53,996 bases of DNA from Tenderia sp965602225 (GTDB lineage Bacteria > Pseudomonadota > Gammaproteobacteria > Tenderiales > Tenderiaceae), in NCBI GenBank assembly GCA_965602225.1, contig CBFCYE010000016.1:1-53996 (forward strand), written 5' to 3'. The notes beneath the pieces are model-generated. The model did no database searches and was not told the DNA's origin. It saw only the letters and a list, made by a program, of their open reading frames with translations. The translations under genes and the position numbers were made by a program. Below, piece by piece: positions 18,433 to 27,878 of this stretch. How positions within the stretch are numbered: position 1 is the stretch's first letter; each line of letters starts with the position of its first letter.

Positions 18433-20442
18433 ATGAGCCTCGACCTTATCCAACCCCTACTCGACTGGATCAACCTGCACCCCGGCTGGGCCGCCGTGTT
18501 TGTGTTTCTGGTTGCCTTCAGCGAATCGCTAGCCATCGTCGGTCTGTTCATGCCCGGCGTGGTATTGATGTTTGGTATTGGCACCCTGGTGGCACTGGGC
18601 AGCATCGACTTCTGGCCGACCTTCTGGCTGGCGGTAGCAGGGGCCATTGCCGGTGATGGCCTGAGCTTTTGGCTCGGCATCCACTTCAAGGATCACCTGC
18701 GCGATCTGTGGCCCTTTAGCCGCTACCCGAGCCTGTTCGCCAAGGGTGAGAGCTTTTTTCTACGCCATGGCGGCAAGTCCATTCTGTTCGGCCGTTTTGT
18801 CGGCCCGGTGCGCCCCATCATCCCCGCCACCGCCGGCATGCTGGGCATGTCGGCGTGGAAGTTCTTTAGCGTCAACATCATCTCGGCCCTGGCCTGGGCG
18901 CCAGCCTATCTATTGCCGGGCATGGTGTTTGGTGCCTCGCTGGGACTGGCAGCCGAGGTAGCCTCACGCCTGGCGGGCCTGGTGCTGATGTTATTAATTT
19001 CCACCTGGCTCAGTGTTTGGCTGCTCAAGCGACTCTATCTTTTGCTGGCACCCAAGGCCGCCGATGCTGCGGAGCAACTAATCCGCTGGGGCCGCAACCA
19101 TAAACACCTGGGGCCGCTCACTGCCGCCATCGTCGATCCCCAACAACCTGAACTTAAAGGGCTGAGCATCATCGCCATCGGCCTGGCCCTGTTTGCCGTT
19201 CTAATCTTTAGCCTGTTCCAGCACTTCAGCCCCGGCCCACCACTGGCTCGCTTTGATAGCAGCATCTACCACCTGCTTCAGGGCATGCGCAGCCCCTGGG
19301 CTGATCAGATTATGGTGCTGATTTCACAACTGGGCGACAGCATTGTCCACATTGTCCTGGTCATCAGCCTGCTGTTATGGCTGGCGGCAAAACGCCATTA
19401 CCTCGCCGCTGGCCACTGGTTGGCGGCGGCACTGTTTGCCGCGCTGATGAGCTGGCTGCTTAAACAGACTGTGCAGCTACCCCGACCCAATTCAATGTTC
19501 GAGGGGGCAATGGCCTTTAGCTTTCCCAGCGCCCACGTGGTTTACGCCTGTTGCAGCTTTGGCTTTCTGGCGGTATTGATTGCCCGGCAACTCAAACCGC
19601 AGAGACGGTGGCCCTGTTATGCCACAGCGATGCTGATCATTCTCAGCATCGCCTTTTCACGTCTCTATCTGGGAGCACACTGGTTCTCGGATGTTGCCGC
19701 CGGACTGATCCTCGGCCTGATCTGGGTAGTTGTGCTGGGGGTGGCCTATAACCGTCACCTGACCAGCCCCATCAAACCCGCCGGACTGATCGCCATCCCG
19801 GTACTAGTGCTGGTACTGTTCGGCGGCTGGCACAGCATCAGCAGCCATGAACAAAACATGCAGCGTTACGCCCTGAATCAACATGACATACAAATCGATT
19901 CTGCCGATTGGCTCGACACAGGCTGGCAGCAACTGGCCGGCCGTCGCATCGACACACTTGGCATTCAGGGCCAACCCATGAATCTGCAATGGGCCGGCTC
20001 ACTGAGCGAATTACAAGCCCACCTGCAACAACTTGGCTGGCAAACACCCAGGTCGTTGACTGCCAGCAACGCCCTGCACTGGCTCAACCCCGATGCCGAG
20101 CTGGAATCAATGCCGCTGTTGCCCCAGGTACACGATGGCCGCCACGCCGAATTGACCATGCTGTTGATTGAACAAAAACTGATCATCAAACTCTGGCCAA
20201 GCAATCACAGCCTAACCAATTCAGAGCAGGGCATCTGGCTTGGCAATGTCAGCAGACTGGAAAGCAAACATCTTAGTTTTATCAACCTGCCTTCGCAGGG
20301 CAAGGACTTCAACACCCCCATGCAACAATTCAAACCCTTTATCGCCCTGCTCAACTGGCGCCTTCATCAGCGCAATGCCACAACACAAATCTGGCATGGT
20401 GAGACATTACTGTTCTGGTCCGAAGCCGCCTCAAAAAAATAA
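18433..20442 (+). CDS. DedA-PAP2-LssY_C fusion membrane protein
   Basis: A 669-residue multi-pass membrane protein. Residues about 1-210 are a DedA/SNARE-associated domain (EXXXP-like FSESLAIVGLFMPG and RFVGPVRPIIPATAGM). Residues about 245-450 are a PAP2 phosphatase with all three motifs: KQTVQLPRPN, FSFPSAH and SRLYLGAHWFSDV. Residues about 490-665 match the LssY C-terminal domain. The fused families point to lipid or undecaprenyl phosphate recycling at the inner membrane. The start at 18433 has no strong ribosome site. Confidence 0.9.
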   Translation: MSLDLIQPLLDWINLHPGWAAVFVFLVAFSESLAIVGLFMPGVVLMFGIGTLVALGSIDFWPTFWLAVAGAIAGDGLSFWLGIHFKDHLRDLWPFSRYPSLFAKGESFFLRHGGKSILFGRFVGPVRPIIPATAGMLGMSAWKFFSVNIISALAWAPAYLLPGMVFGASLGLAAEVASRLAGLVLMLLISTWLSVWLLKRLYLLLAPKAADAAEQLIRWGRNHKHLGPLTAAIVDPQQPELKGLSIIAIGLALFAVLIFSLFQHFSPGPPLARFDSSIYHLLQGMRSPWADQIMVLISQLGDSIVHIVLVISLLLWLAAKRHYLAAGHWLAAALFAALMSWLLKQTVQLPRPNSMFEGAMAFSFPSAHVVYACCSFGFLAVLIARQLKPQRRWPCYATAMLIILSIAFSRLYLGAHWFSDVAAGLILGLIWVVVLGVAYNRHLTSPIKPAGLIAIPVLVLVLFGGWHSISSHEQNMQRYALNQHDIQIDSADWLDTGWQQLAGRRIDTLGIQGQPMNLQWAGSLSELQAHLQQLGWQTPRSLTASNALHWLNPDAELESMPLLPQVHDGRHAELTMLLIEQKLIIKLWPSNHSLTNSEQGIWLGNVSRLESKHLSFINLPSQGKDFNTPMQQFKPFIALLNWRLHQRNATTQIWHGETLLFWSEAASKK

Positions 20443-20580
20443 TCCCCACCGGACACAAGAATCCCCACTCGAAACGCTGGTATTAGATAGCCATTAATAA
20501 ACTTCAACTTTTCAGATATGCTGTAGCAGCACCGATAGCCTGAACATGCCGTAAATCAACGACAAACCAGCGGGACTGCG

Positions 20581-21714
20581 ATGACAAATACTGAGTTCAT
20601 TTATCAAGACCCGGTAAATATGGAAGAGACCCGAATCCTCATTGAGGAGTGGAAAAGTTCTCTACCAAACTGCGGCATCTTTGCGCTAGTCTCTGAAATT
20701 GATCGAGAACACATCCCTTCACTTCAGAAAATATGCAGGCAAGCACAATTGCCACTCATCGGCGCCATATTTCCGGAGCTGATCTACGACAGCCAGTTCA
20801 AAAATGGCGGTATGATACTAATCCGCATCGACAACATGCCAGTCCACTTACTGATTGAAAATCTATCTGCCCCGGATCAAAACCTGGATGAAATTGCAGA
20901 AAGATTTACAGCAAGTTTCGAGCACAAAGAAAACAGCACCCTGTTTATGATCTTTGATGGCATGTTGCCCAACATCAGCACATTCCTCGACACCTTATTT
21001 AGACACATCACCGATGAGTTTCATTTTTCAGGCATCAATGCCGGCAGCGAAACATTTCAGCCCATGCCATGCCTGTTCGACAATCAACGCCTGATTGGCA
21101 ACGGCGTAATAGCCATACAAATGACCAATCACCCCGGCGCAGTCATTGAACACAATTACAGTGCACCAAAACAAACATTTGTTGCCACCACCACAGATAA
21201 CAACCGGGTTAGCAACATCAACTGGCAGCCAGCCTTTGAGGCCTACTCGAAACTCATAAAAGACCATTACAACGTCGACATCAACAAAGAAAATTTCTAC
21301 GAACATAGTGTCCACTTTCCATTCGGCATCATTCGCGCCAATGGCGAAACGCTGGTGCGTATTCCCGTAGCCCTGAATGATGACGGCTCGTTATTTTGTG
21401 TTGGCGAGATCCCTGAAAATTCACTACTGACTATTCTGCATGCGATACCCCCCGGCAGCACGGAAACCATCGACCAAATAAAGAAACAAATACCCGAACA
21501 AGATAACAATATGCTGCTGGGGTTTTATTGTGCCGGACGACGCATGCATCTCAAAGATGCCGCTACCAGCGAGCTAATATATTGGCAGCAACAGTTTTTA
21601 CCAGCGGTTGTCTTAGGCGCATTGTCACTTGGCGAAATTGGCAGTTCACAACAAGGTGGCTACCCCCTGTTTCACAATGCGGCATTAGTTTGCAGCCCGT
21701 GGATTAAATCGTGA
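20581..21714 (+). CDS. FIST domain sensor protein
   Basis: A 377-residue protein fitting the FIST N and FIST C domains, predicted ligand-sensing modules of signalling proteins. It has no membrane segment. Its TGA overlaps the GTG start of the downstream hybrid kinase (GTGA), so the two are translationally coupled. FIST proteins are thought to sense small ligands and feed linked kinases; the ligand is unknown. Confidence 0.85.
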   Translation: MTNTEFIYQDPVNMEETRILIEEWKSSLPNCGIFALVSEIDREHIPSLQKICRQAQLPLIGAIFPELIYDSQFKNGGMILIRIDNMPVHLLIENLSAPDQNLDEIAERFTASFEHKENSTLFMIFDGMLPNISTFLDTLFRHITDEFHFSGINAGSETFQPMPCLFDNQRLIGNGVIAIQMTNHPGAVIEHNYSAPKQTFVATTTDNNRVSNINWQPAFEAYSKLIKDHYNVDINKENFYEHSVHFPFGIIRANGETLVRIPVALNDDGSLFCVGEIPENSLLTILHAIPPGSTETIDQIKKQIPEQDNNMLLGFYCAGRRMHLKDAATSELIYWQQQFLPAVVLGALSLGEIGSSQQGGYPLFHNAALVCSPWIKS

Positions 21715-23771
21715 AACAAGACCAAATAATCACCGTTCTCTATGATCTTGCGTTAACCGTTTCGGGTGAAACTCGGGTAAGGCCTCTGCTCACCAAAATG
21801 ACCCAACGCCTGCTCTACCACACAGCATTCCCCTGCGGCATCTTTTTTTCATATCCAGAACCTAAAAACAGCCGCCAAACTACTGTTGATGCCATCATCG
21901 AGACCGCCCTCTGCAGCCGCCAGCTATGCCTGACTGAAGGACAACAGATAAAATTACCCCGTATTTTTTGCAGCACAGAATCAAGCTTAATTACTGACAG
22001 GGGACTAATAGATATATGCTTTCCAGGCAACACTAAATATGAAACGGCGTTGATACTACCAGTGAGCAGCCACGGTGCATTTATACTGTTATCACAAACA
22101 AATAATGAGCAAGGTCTGCCCCTCACCCGAATATTCGCACCGGTACTAAACAATTTCTCAAAGGCCTTGACTCTATGTAAGCAGAACGAACAATTCACCA
22201 ACGATCTTGAAAAAGAAGTTGAAGTGCGCAGAAAAGCAGAACAGGGCTTATCGCAATTTAAAAAAACCATGGACATGATGCACGACAGCGTCTTTGTTAT
22301 CGAACCAGAATCACTGCGTTTTATCTACTGCAACCATGGCGCCGTACAGCAAACCGGTTATAGCATGGAAGAGCTGCTTGCCATGACGCCCGCTGACATA
22401 GACTCTAATAACGACATTAACGCCGTAAGAAACATTTTTGATGAAATCATAAACAGAAAAAACAGTTCCGTACATTTCGAAGTCAGCATAAGAAACAAAA
22501 ACGGCACAATAACACCCGTTAACCTAATGGCATCATATATCGCCCCCGATAACGAACCTGCCCGTGTTATCGTCATCGCTCAGGATATTACTGAACAGAA
22601 AAAAGCCCATGGCGAATTATTAAAAGCCAAGAATGATGCTGAACATGCCAACCAGGCCAAATCAAACTTCCTTTCGAGCATGACACATGAACTGCGCACC
22701 CCCATGAATGCCATACTCGGGTTCGCGCAAATTCTACAGATTGATGATATTAACAACGACCAACGCGATTTTTGTAATGAGATAATCAAGGCCGGCAACC
22801 ACTTGCTTGAGCTGATCAATGACATTCTCGACCTCTCTAAAATTGAGTCTGGAAACATCAATATCTCGATGGAACATCTTGATCTAAAAACAATTATAAA
22901 TGAATGCCTGCCCTTGGTTATGCCCTTGGCAAAGGCACACAATATAAGCATAGATAATCAGCTGAATCACGAAAAATCCTTATGCGTTAAATCAGACTTC
23001 ACCCGCACCAAACAGGTAATACTCAACCTGTTATCAAATGCCATTAAATATAACCGTAAAAATGGTTCTGTCTGCATTACCGCCGAACACATTGATGGGA
23101 ATAAGCTACGAGTAAATATCATCGACACCGGTAGCGGCATTCCCACAGAACTAAAAGAAAAGCTTTTTGTACCGTTTGAGCGCCTGCATGCTGAAAACAC
23201 AGCTATTGAGGGAACCGGAATCGGCCTGAACATCAGCAAGCGTCTGATAGAAGCCATGAATGGAACCATAGGCAGTCAAAACAATTTACAAGAAGGTTCA
23301 ACCTTCTGGTTCGAACTGGACAGCTGTGACGAACCCGACACTACCAGCCTTGCCATTGAAGAAAACAGCAACAACACGCCCAGCGATGACACCGGCCGTC
23401 ACACCATACTTTACATTGAAGACAATCCAGCAAATTTAAGATTAATGGAAAGAATTGTTCAGATGCGTGGAGATACAAGGCTTATCGCCAGCCACACCGC
23501 AACAATAGGGATAGACCTGGCCCGCAGCCATCAACCCAACGTCATTTTGATGGACATAAGCCTGCCTGACAACATGGATGGTTATCAGGCATTTGCCGCC
23601 TTAAAACGCATACCGGAAACAAAAGACATTCCCGTTATCGCCATCAGCGCCAATGCCATGCCCCGTGATATTCAAAAAGGTAAACAAGCCGGATTCTATG
23701 ACTATCTAACCAAGCCCATTGACATCGGCCAACTCAACAAACTGCTTGATGAGCTACGTGATGATTGTTAA
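21711..23771 (+). CDS. PAS hybrid histidine kinase with receiver domain
   Basis: A 686-residue soluble hybrid kinase starting with GTG. Order: GAF-like N-terminus (about 15-160), a short coiled coil, PAS (about 185-297), HisKA with the phosphorylated His in SSMTHELRTPMN (H326), HATPase_c (NLLSNAIKYN, DTGSGIP, GTGIGLNISK) and a C-terminal receiver (about 563-683) with IEDNPANLR, the Asp in VILMDISLP and the Lys in YLTKPI. No transmembrane helix, so input is cytosolic, probably through the coupled FIST protein. No output protein is adjacent. Confidence 0.93.
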   Translation: MKQDQIITVLYDLALTVSGETRVRPLLTKMTQRLLYHTAFPCGIFFSYPEPKNSRQTTVDAIIETALCSRQLCLTEGQQIKLPRIFCSTESSLITDRGLIDICFPGNTKYETALILPVSSHGAFILLSQTNNEQGLPLTRIFAPVLNNFSKALTLCKQNEQFTNDLEKEVEVRRKAEQGLSQFKKTMDMMHDSVFVIEPESLRFIYCNHGAVQQTGYSMEELLAMTPADIDSNNDINAVRNIFDEIINRKNSSVHFEVSIRNKNGTITPVNLMASYIAPDNEPARVIVIAQDITEQKKAHGELLKAKNDAEHANQAKSNFLSSMTHELRTPMNAILGFAQILQIDDINNDQRDFCNEIIKAGNHLLELINDILDLSKIESGNINISMEHLDLKTIINECLPLVMPLAKAHNISIDNQLNHEKSLCVKSDFTRTKQVILNLLSNAIKYNRKNGSVCITAEHIDGNKLRVNIIDTGSGIPTELKEKLFVPFERLHAENTAIEGTGIGLNISKRLIEAMNGTIGSQNNLQEGSTFWFELDSCDEPDTTSLAIEENSNNTPSDDTGRHTILYIEDNPANLRLMERIVQMRGDTRLIASHTATIGIDLARSHQPNVILMDISLPDNMDGYQAFAALKRIPETKDIPVIAISANAMPRDIQKGKQAGFYDYLTKPIDIGQLNKLLDELRDDC

Positions 23772-23773
23772 AT

Positions 23774-24820
23774 CTACTCAACCGGATAATCAGCACTGAT
23801 CCATTCCGGCATACCGGAATGACCAACACAAATAAGATTATTTAAACCCATAATCGACAGGTTAGTAAAAACAGTCTGGGCACGACGACCTGAGCGGCAG
23901 TACAAATAAACCGTCTTATATGGCTTAAGTTCATCAATACAATCACCTTCATTACCAAAGGCAATATTTCTAGCCCCAGGAACATGCCCGGCCTCAAACT
24001 CTGCCGTTGAACGAACATCAATTACAATCTCGTCTTCGGCAATTGCCTGCCAGGCCTGATGCAAATCAAGCATGGAAAACTCTTCAGACAAATAACGTTT
24101 TGGATCAAAACTAATGCCTGTTTCCATGTTTGCTGGCACCGCCTCGTTAATCTTCTTAGGCAGATCAAGATTGAGGTTGTGCATAATCGTCACAAATTCT
24201 TGTTTACTCTTGCCACCACCAAGGCGGCGATTCCAGCGCTTTTCCTCGGCAATCGTCGAACTGGTTCTGCCACTGTAATCATGGCCGGGATAAACCAGCG
24301 TCTCATCCGGCAGGCTAAATAATTTCTTGGTGATGCTGTCATATAACAACTCCGCACTACCCTGCTGAAAATCAGTTCGACCACAACCATGAATCAACAA
24401 GGAATCACCACTAAACAACATACCATCTACCACATAGCTGACACAGCCGTTGGTATGTCCGGGCGTTGCTAGCGCGATAATTGTATAGGCGCCAAACTGG
24501 ATCGTATCAGCATCCTTGATGGCGACATCAATAGCCTTAACCTCGGCGGCCTCGCTATAGACAATCTTCGCCCCGGTCTTTTGCCGTATCTGTCCTGCAG
24601 CGGTGACATGGTCGGCATGCACATGGGTTTCCAGCACATACAACAATTCAACACCCAGCTCTTTTATCAAGGATAAATCACGATCGAGTTGTTCTTGCAC
24701 CGGATCAATCAATACCCCCTGCAGACTCTCTGGGTCAACCAGCAAATAGGTATATGTCCAGGTATCCCTGTCCATCAACTGGCGCACCACCAGATTTGGC
24801 CTAGCCACATTCAAAACCAT
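23774..24820 (-). CDS. Persulfide dioxygenase-rhodanese fusion
   Basis: About 348 residues from the ATG at 24820 (MVLNVARPN). The N-terminal metallo-beta-lactamase domain has HVHADHVTAAG, GHTNGCVSYVV and PGHDYSGRT, matching ETHE1-like persulfide dioxygenases. The C-terminal rhodanese (about 250-345) has the active loop YLYCRSGRRAQT. Such fusions oxidise glutathione persulfide and exchange sulfane sulfur. A purine-rich site precedes this ATG, and it starts 19 bases after the CWC gene; the longer frame overlaps that gene. Cytosolic sulfide detoxification is the likely role. Confidence 0.9.
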   Translation of the reverse strand: MVLNVARPNLVVRQLMDRDTWTYTYLLVDPESLQGVLIDPVQEQLDRDLSLIKELGVELLYVLETHVHADHVTAAGQIRQKTGAKIVYSEAAEVKAIDVAIKDADTIQFGAYTIIALATPGHTNGCVSYVVDGMLFSGDSLLIHGCGRTDFQQGSAELLYDSITKKLFSLPDETLVYPGHDYSGRTSSTIAEEKRWNRRLGGGKSKQEFVTIMHNLNLDLPKKINEAVPANMETGISFDPKRYLSEEFSMLDLHQAWQAIAEDEIVIDVRSTAEFEAGHVPGARNIAFGNEGDCIDELKPYKTVYLYCRSGRRAQTVFTNLSIMGLNNLICVGHSGMPEWISADYPVE

Positions 24821-24839
24821 CGTACCTAATCTCCCCCAA

Positions 24840-25061
24840 TTAATTGTCTGACTGATTATATGCCCTAACACACGCCTGGCAGATGCACTGCTTCATACGC
24901 AGTTCCTCAGGCAACTTCTGCAACAGCTCGTCTGGAATATTCTGCACGCTGCACCAGCAATCCTCAATGGGCTTAGCCAATGTAACCGCACAATGGTTCA
25001 CGCCACCACACAGAGGGCAGCGGTTTTGTTTCTCAGTTTCTGTTTGATCCAGGTCCGACAT
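24840..25061 (-). CDS. Cysteine-rich CWC family protein
   Basis: A 73-residue protein with nine cysteines in CxxC-type arrangements (NRCPLCGGVNHC, EDCWC and KQCICQACV). It matches the small cysteine-rich CWC family, probably metal-binding. It lies just upstream of the persulfide dioxygenase gene on the same strand, suggesting a joint role. The ATG at 25061 is preferred to the TTG at 25067. Confidence 0.8.
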   Translation of the reverse strand: MSDLDQTETEKQNRCPLCGGVNHCAVTLAKPIEDCWCSVQNIPDELLQKLPEELRMKQCICQACVRAYNQSDN

Positions 25062-25089
25062 TAGCAATACATAGATGTAGTTACAGAGT

Positions 25090-26298
25090 TCAAGCCTGGC
25101 TTATTGATGCATCAATATCACCGGCCCAAGACAAGGCGGCAAAATAGGACTGATTAAGGTGTTCTTTTTCAAACTTTTCCATAACAGGCAAATCCCATTG
25201 CCCCTGCTCATAGGCAATCACAGCAGCAAGCACTTCACCGGCCACGCCTTCGCGCTGCAGTAAGGCCTGACTTATTTCATCCGACAATGACAACGACTTC
25301 AACAACTCAGTCATATCCATATCCAGCAAGGCATCAAGCACTGAAAATAGCCCCACCACAAAACAGCCTTCTTTATTCGCCGGCGAACATGAATCGGCCA
25401 TCAACTCACACATTTTTGCCCGCACCAATGAGGTCACCAATAGTTCATGTGGTTTGTCGTTGGCTCCTGACATAACCAACACCATCACCATTTCCTTGAC
25501 CGCCTTAAGCCCCATAAACACAACGGCGTGGCGCAATGACTCAACTTTTTTTGGCAAGGAAAATGCGGCTGAATTGACATAACGCAACAGACGATAACTC
25601 ATCGATACATCATGGCCAATCACCTCACCCAGCGCTTCAATATCAACCTCAGTATCTTGCAACTTCGACAACAATTGCATCACCGCCAGCTGATTTGCTG
25701 GCACACGTTTACGTGTGAGAATTTTTGGTTTACAGAAAAAATAGCCCTGAAAATAATCAAAGCCCAGCTCTTTGCATAGTTCGTATTCTTCCTGGGTTTC
25801 TACTTTTTCGGCCAGCAGCTTAACGTCAAATTTTTTCAGTAGCTCAACGTGTTCATGCAGCTGAGTCCGATCAAGCGCCATAATATCAATCTTGATCAAA
25901 TCAGCCAGTTCAACCAGCTCGCGCAGACTTTCATCGTAGATAAAGTCATCCAACGCAACCATATAACCTTGCGCCAACAGACGCTTAACGCCTGCAATTA
26001 CCTCTGCGTCAGCGGCAATATCCTCAAGCACCTCGACGACAATCTTATTACCAGAAAATGGCAATGGATTATCACCAACCACAAAACCACGGGTAAGATT
26101 AATAAAGGCGTAATGCGGCCCAACCAGATCGTCCAGGCCGATCTCGGTTAAGGCATTCATCAAAACGGTGTATGTGGCCTGATCACCAATACCTGCTGGC
26201 GCATTCGCCTCATCGGCGGCACGATAAAGTAGCTCATAGGCATATACATCGAGCTTGCGGTCATAGATTGGCTGTCGAGCCAAAAAAAGGTGTGGCAT
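25090..26298 (-). CDS. EAL-HDOD signalling protein
   Basis: A 402-residue YuxH/CdgJ-type protein: an EAL domain (about 1-200) followed by HDOD (about 205-395). The EAL motif is degenerate (YELLYR for EALLR). Downstream residues such as the Asp pair in VALDDF, KIDI and AEKVET are kept, so it may bind c-di-GMP rather than cleave it. Homologues affect motility. The first seven residues MPHLFLA precede RQPIYDRKLDVYAYELLYR, the family start. Confidence 0.9.
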   Translation of the reverse strand: MPHLFLARQPIYDRKLDVYAYELLYRAADEANAPAGIGDQATYTVLMNALTEIGLDDLVGPHYAFINLTRGFVVGDNPLPFSGNKIVVEVLEDIAADAEVIAGVKRLLAQGYMVALDDFIYDESLRELVELADLIKIDIMALDRTQLHEHVELLKKFDVKLLAEKVETQEEYELCKELGFDYFQGYFFCKPKILTRKRVPANQLAVMQLLSKLQDTEVDIEALGEVIGHDVSMSYRLLRYVNSAAFSLPKKVESLRHAVVFMGLKAVKEMVMVLVMSGANDKPHELLVTSLVRAKMCELMADSCSPANKEGCFVVGLFSVLDALLDMDMTELLKSLSLSDEISQALLQREGVAGEVLAAVIAYEQGQWDLPVMEKFEKEHLNQSYFAALSWAGDIDASISQA

Positions 26299-26391
26299 TA
26301 ATCAGGCACCCTAAAATAATACTCTAATAGAGTATCGGCGCATCCAGCCATTTCAATACTCGGTCCATTTAACACATATAAAATGTAAAAA

Positions 26392-27333
26392 TTATTTAAT
26401 ATTACGCCAGCCAATCTCAACAGCCGTCTTTTCACCAACCGACACCCGCGACAGACTCCGCGGCATCACCGCCTCAGTTGCAGAAATGGCAATCCGCCCA
26501 CCCATAATCTCGGCCAGCGTCTGCGGTAACAAGGGTTCAAGCGCTGGCTCGGCATAACCATCGGGATAGTCAGGCATCAAACTATTAAAATCATATTTAT
26601 CAGAAGCGCCCAGCGTATGCAGCAGCTCATGGGCGATAACAAAGTTATTCTGCTGCGCAGATCTATCATCGGCAAAGGCATGCACCACACTAACCATTCC
26701 CTTTTGCAGCGCCGTTGAATGCTGCAAGCGCTTATTATTTTCAGGCTGATGGAATAACACAAACACCCGAATATCCGGCCGTGGACCATCATATTCATCC
26801 GCAGCAACCGACCAGTAGCGCAGCTGCAAACTCCACCAGATCGTTTTTAAAACAGACCGATCCTCAGGCGGCAAAGGCGGCATTTCAGCCACAACAGGGC
26901 CAAGTCTTATTTCAACAGGGTCTTTTACATCAATTCCGTAACGTCTTGTCTCAGCGGCAAAGAATGCCTGCACAGAAAAAAATCCGGCGCTAGAAAGCGT
27001 ATTGATATATTCAGCCGATGCCTGACTGGCATCCGCATTAATGGGATATACAACCACCCATAACGAATCTTGCCAATCGGTAGAGCGAGCAATCGTCAGC
27101 CAACTATCCAGCGCCACTACCGCCAGAATAACCAGCAGAATAAAGATTCGTAATTTTTTAAAACTAAAACCTGAGCTTGCTGCCTTTTTTGTTGCCAAAC
27201 CCGACGCGACCACATTCTGGCTTAGCGTATCCGCAGCGCCGGCCTTGGTATAGGCCACACCACAGTTCGGACATTGCCACGCAGGCACATCATCAGAGGC
27301 CTGTCGTTGGTATTGGCACCTAGGGCATTTCAA
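26392..27333 (-). CDS. Membrane-anchored snapalysin-like metalloprotease with zinc ribbon
   Basis: A 313-residue protein. The N-terminus has two CxxC pairs (MKCPRC and WQCPNCG), a likely zinc ribbon. One membrane helix (about 61-80) follows, then an extracytoplasmic region with HELLHTLGASD (H235, E236, H239, D245). This fits the HExxHxxGxxD zinc-metzincin pattern of snapalysin-type proteases. The ribbon would be cytosolic and the protease periplasmic if the topology is right. The stop is 3 bases from the next gene's start region. Substrate unknown. Confidence 0.75.
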   Translation of the reverse strand: MKCPRCQYQRQASDDVPAWQCPNCGVAYTKAGAADTLSQNVVASGLATKKAASSGFSFKKLRIFILLVILAVVALDSWLTIARSTDWQDSLWVVVYPINADASQASAEYINTLSSAGFFSVQAFFAAETRRYGIDVKDPVEIRLGPVVAEMPPLPPEDRSVLKTIWWSLQLRYWSVAADEYDGPRPDIRVFVLFHQPENNKRLQHSTALQKGMVSVVHAFADDRSAQQNNFVIAHELLHTLGASDKYDFNSLMPDYPDGYAEPALEPLLPQTLAEIMGGRIAISATEAVMPRSLSRVSVGEKTAVEIGWRNIK

Positions 27334-27336
27334 AGA

Positions 27337-27708
27337 TTATTTCTTCTTAAGTAGATCACCAAGACCGGCAAAGGCCTTATGGCTCGCACCCTCTTGCTGT
27401 TTCTTCGAATCAGTTGTGCCTTCACCATCGATTAGACGCGAATGTTCATTATCATGACAATAGAGACACAACAGCTCCCAGTTACTGCCATCCTCAGGAT
27501 TGTAATCATGATTATGGTCACGATGATGCACCGTCAGCTCATGCAGATTGGCACGCGTAAATTCACGCGAACAACGGCCACAAATCCAGGGATACATCTT
27601 CAGCGACTTCTCGCGATAGCCCTGATCACGACTGGCACGATTGCGCTGCGCCTCAGCCACCACCGCATCAAGTCGTCCAGCGCTTGAATTACTCTTCTTT
27701 TCAGCCAT
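27337..27708 (-). CDS. yajD: YajD-type HNH nuclease family protein
   Basis: A 123-residue HNH protein resembling YajD: PWICGRCSREFTR and VHHRDHNHDYNPEDGSNWELLCLYCHDNEH supply the zinc cysteines and HNH His/Asn residues. AGAGAGG precedes the ATG at 27708. It lies 3 bases upstream of the metalloprotease gene and is likely co-transcribed. Function of the family is unproven, though a nuclease is expected. Confidence 0.85.
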   Translation of the reverse strand: MAEKKSNSSAGRLDAVVAEAQRNRASRDQGYREKSLKMYPWICGRCSREFTRANLHELTVHHRDHNHDYNPEDGSNWELLCLYCHDNEHSRLIDGEGTTDSKKQQEGASHKAFAGLGDLLKKK

Positions 27709-27838
27709 CAAAAACCTCTCTTTACTGTGCGTCGACAGGCACCTTCAATTTCTTTATTGCCCATCTTCTGAATAATCATATAAATAATTTATGTCGCTAA
27801 TATTTGGCCCCAATTCCAGCAAACTATTTTGACTCATC

Positions 27839-27860
27839 CCATTAGATCGCAATCTAATGG
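27839..27860. repeat. Small hairpin downstream of SLATT-like gene
   Basis: A 9-bp stem (CCATTAGAT/ATCTAATGG) with a 4-base loop, 18 bases past the stop of the gene at 27879. It may terminate that transcript, but there is no U-run. It does not resemble an attC site. Confidence 0.45.
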
Positions 27861-27878
27861 ATTTCACCTTCTCAACCA

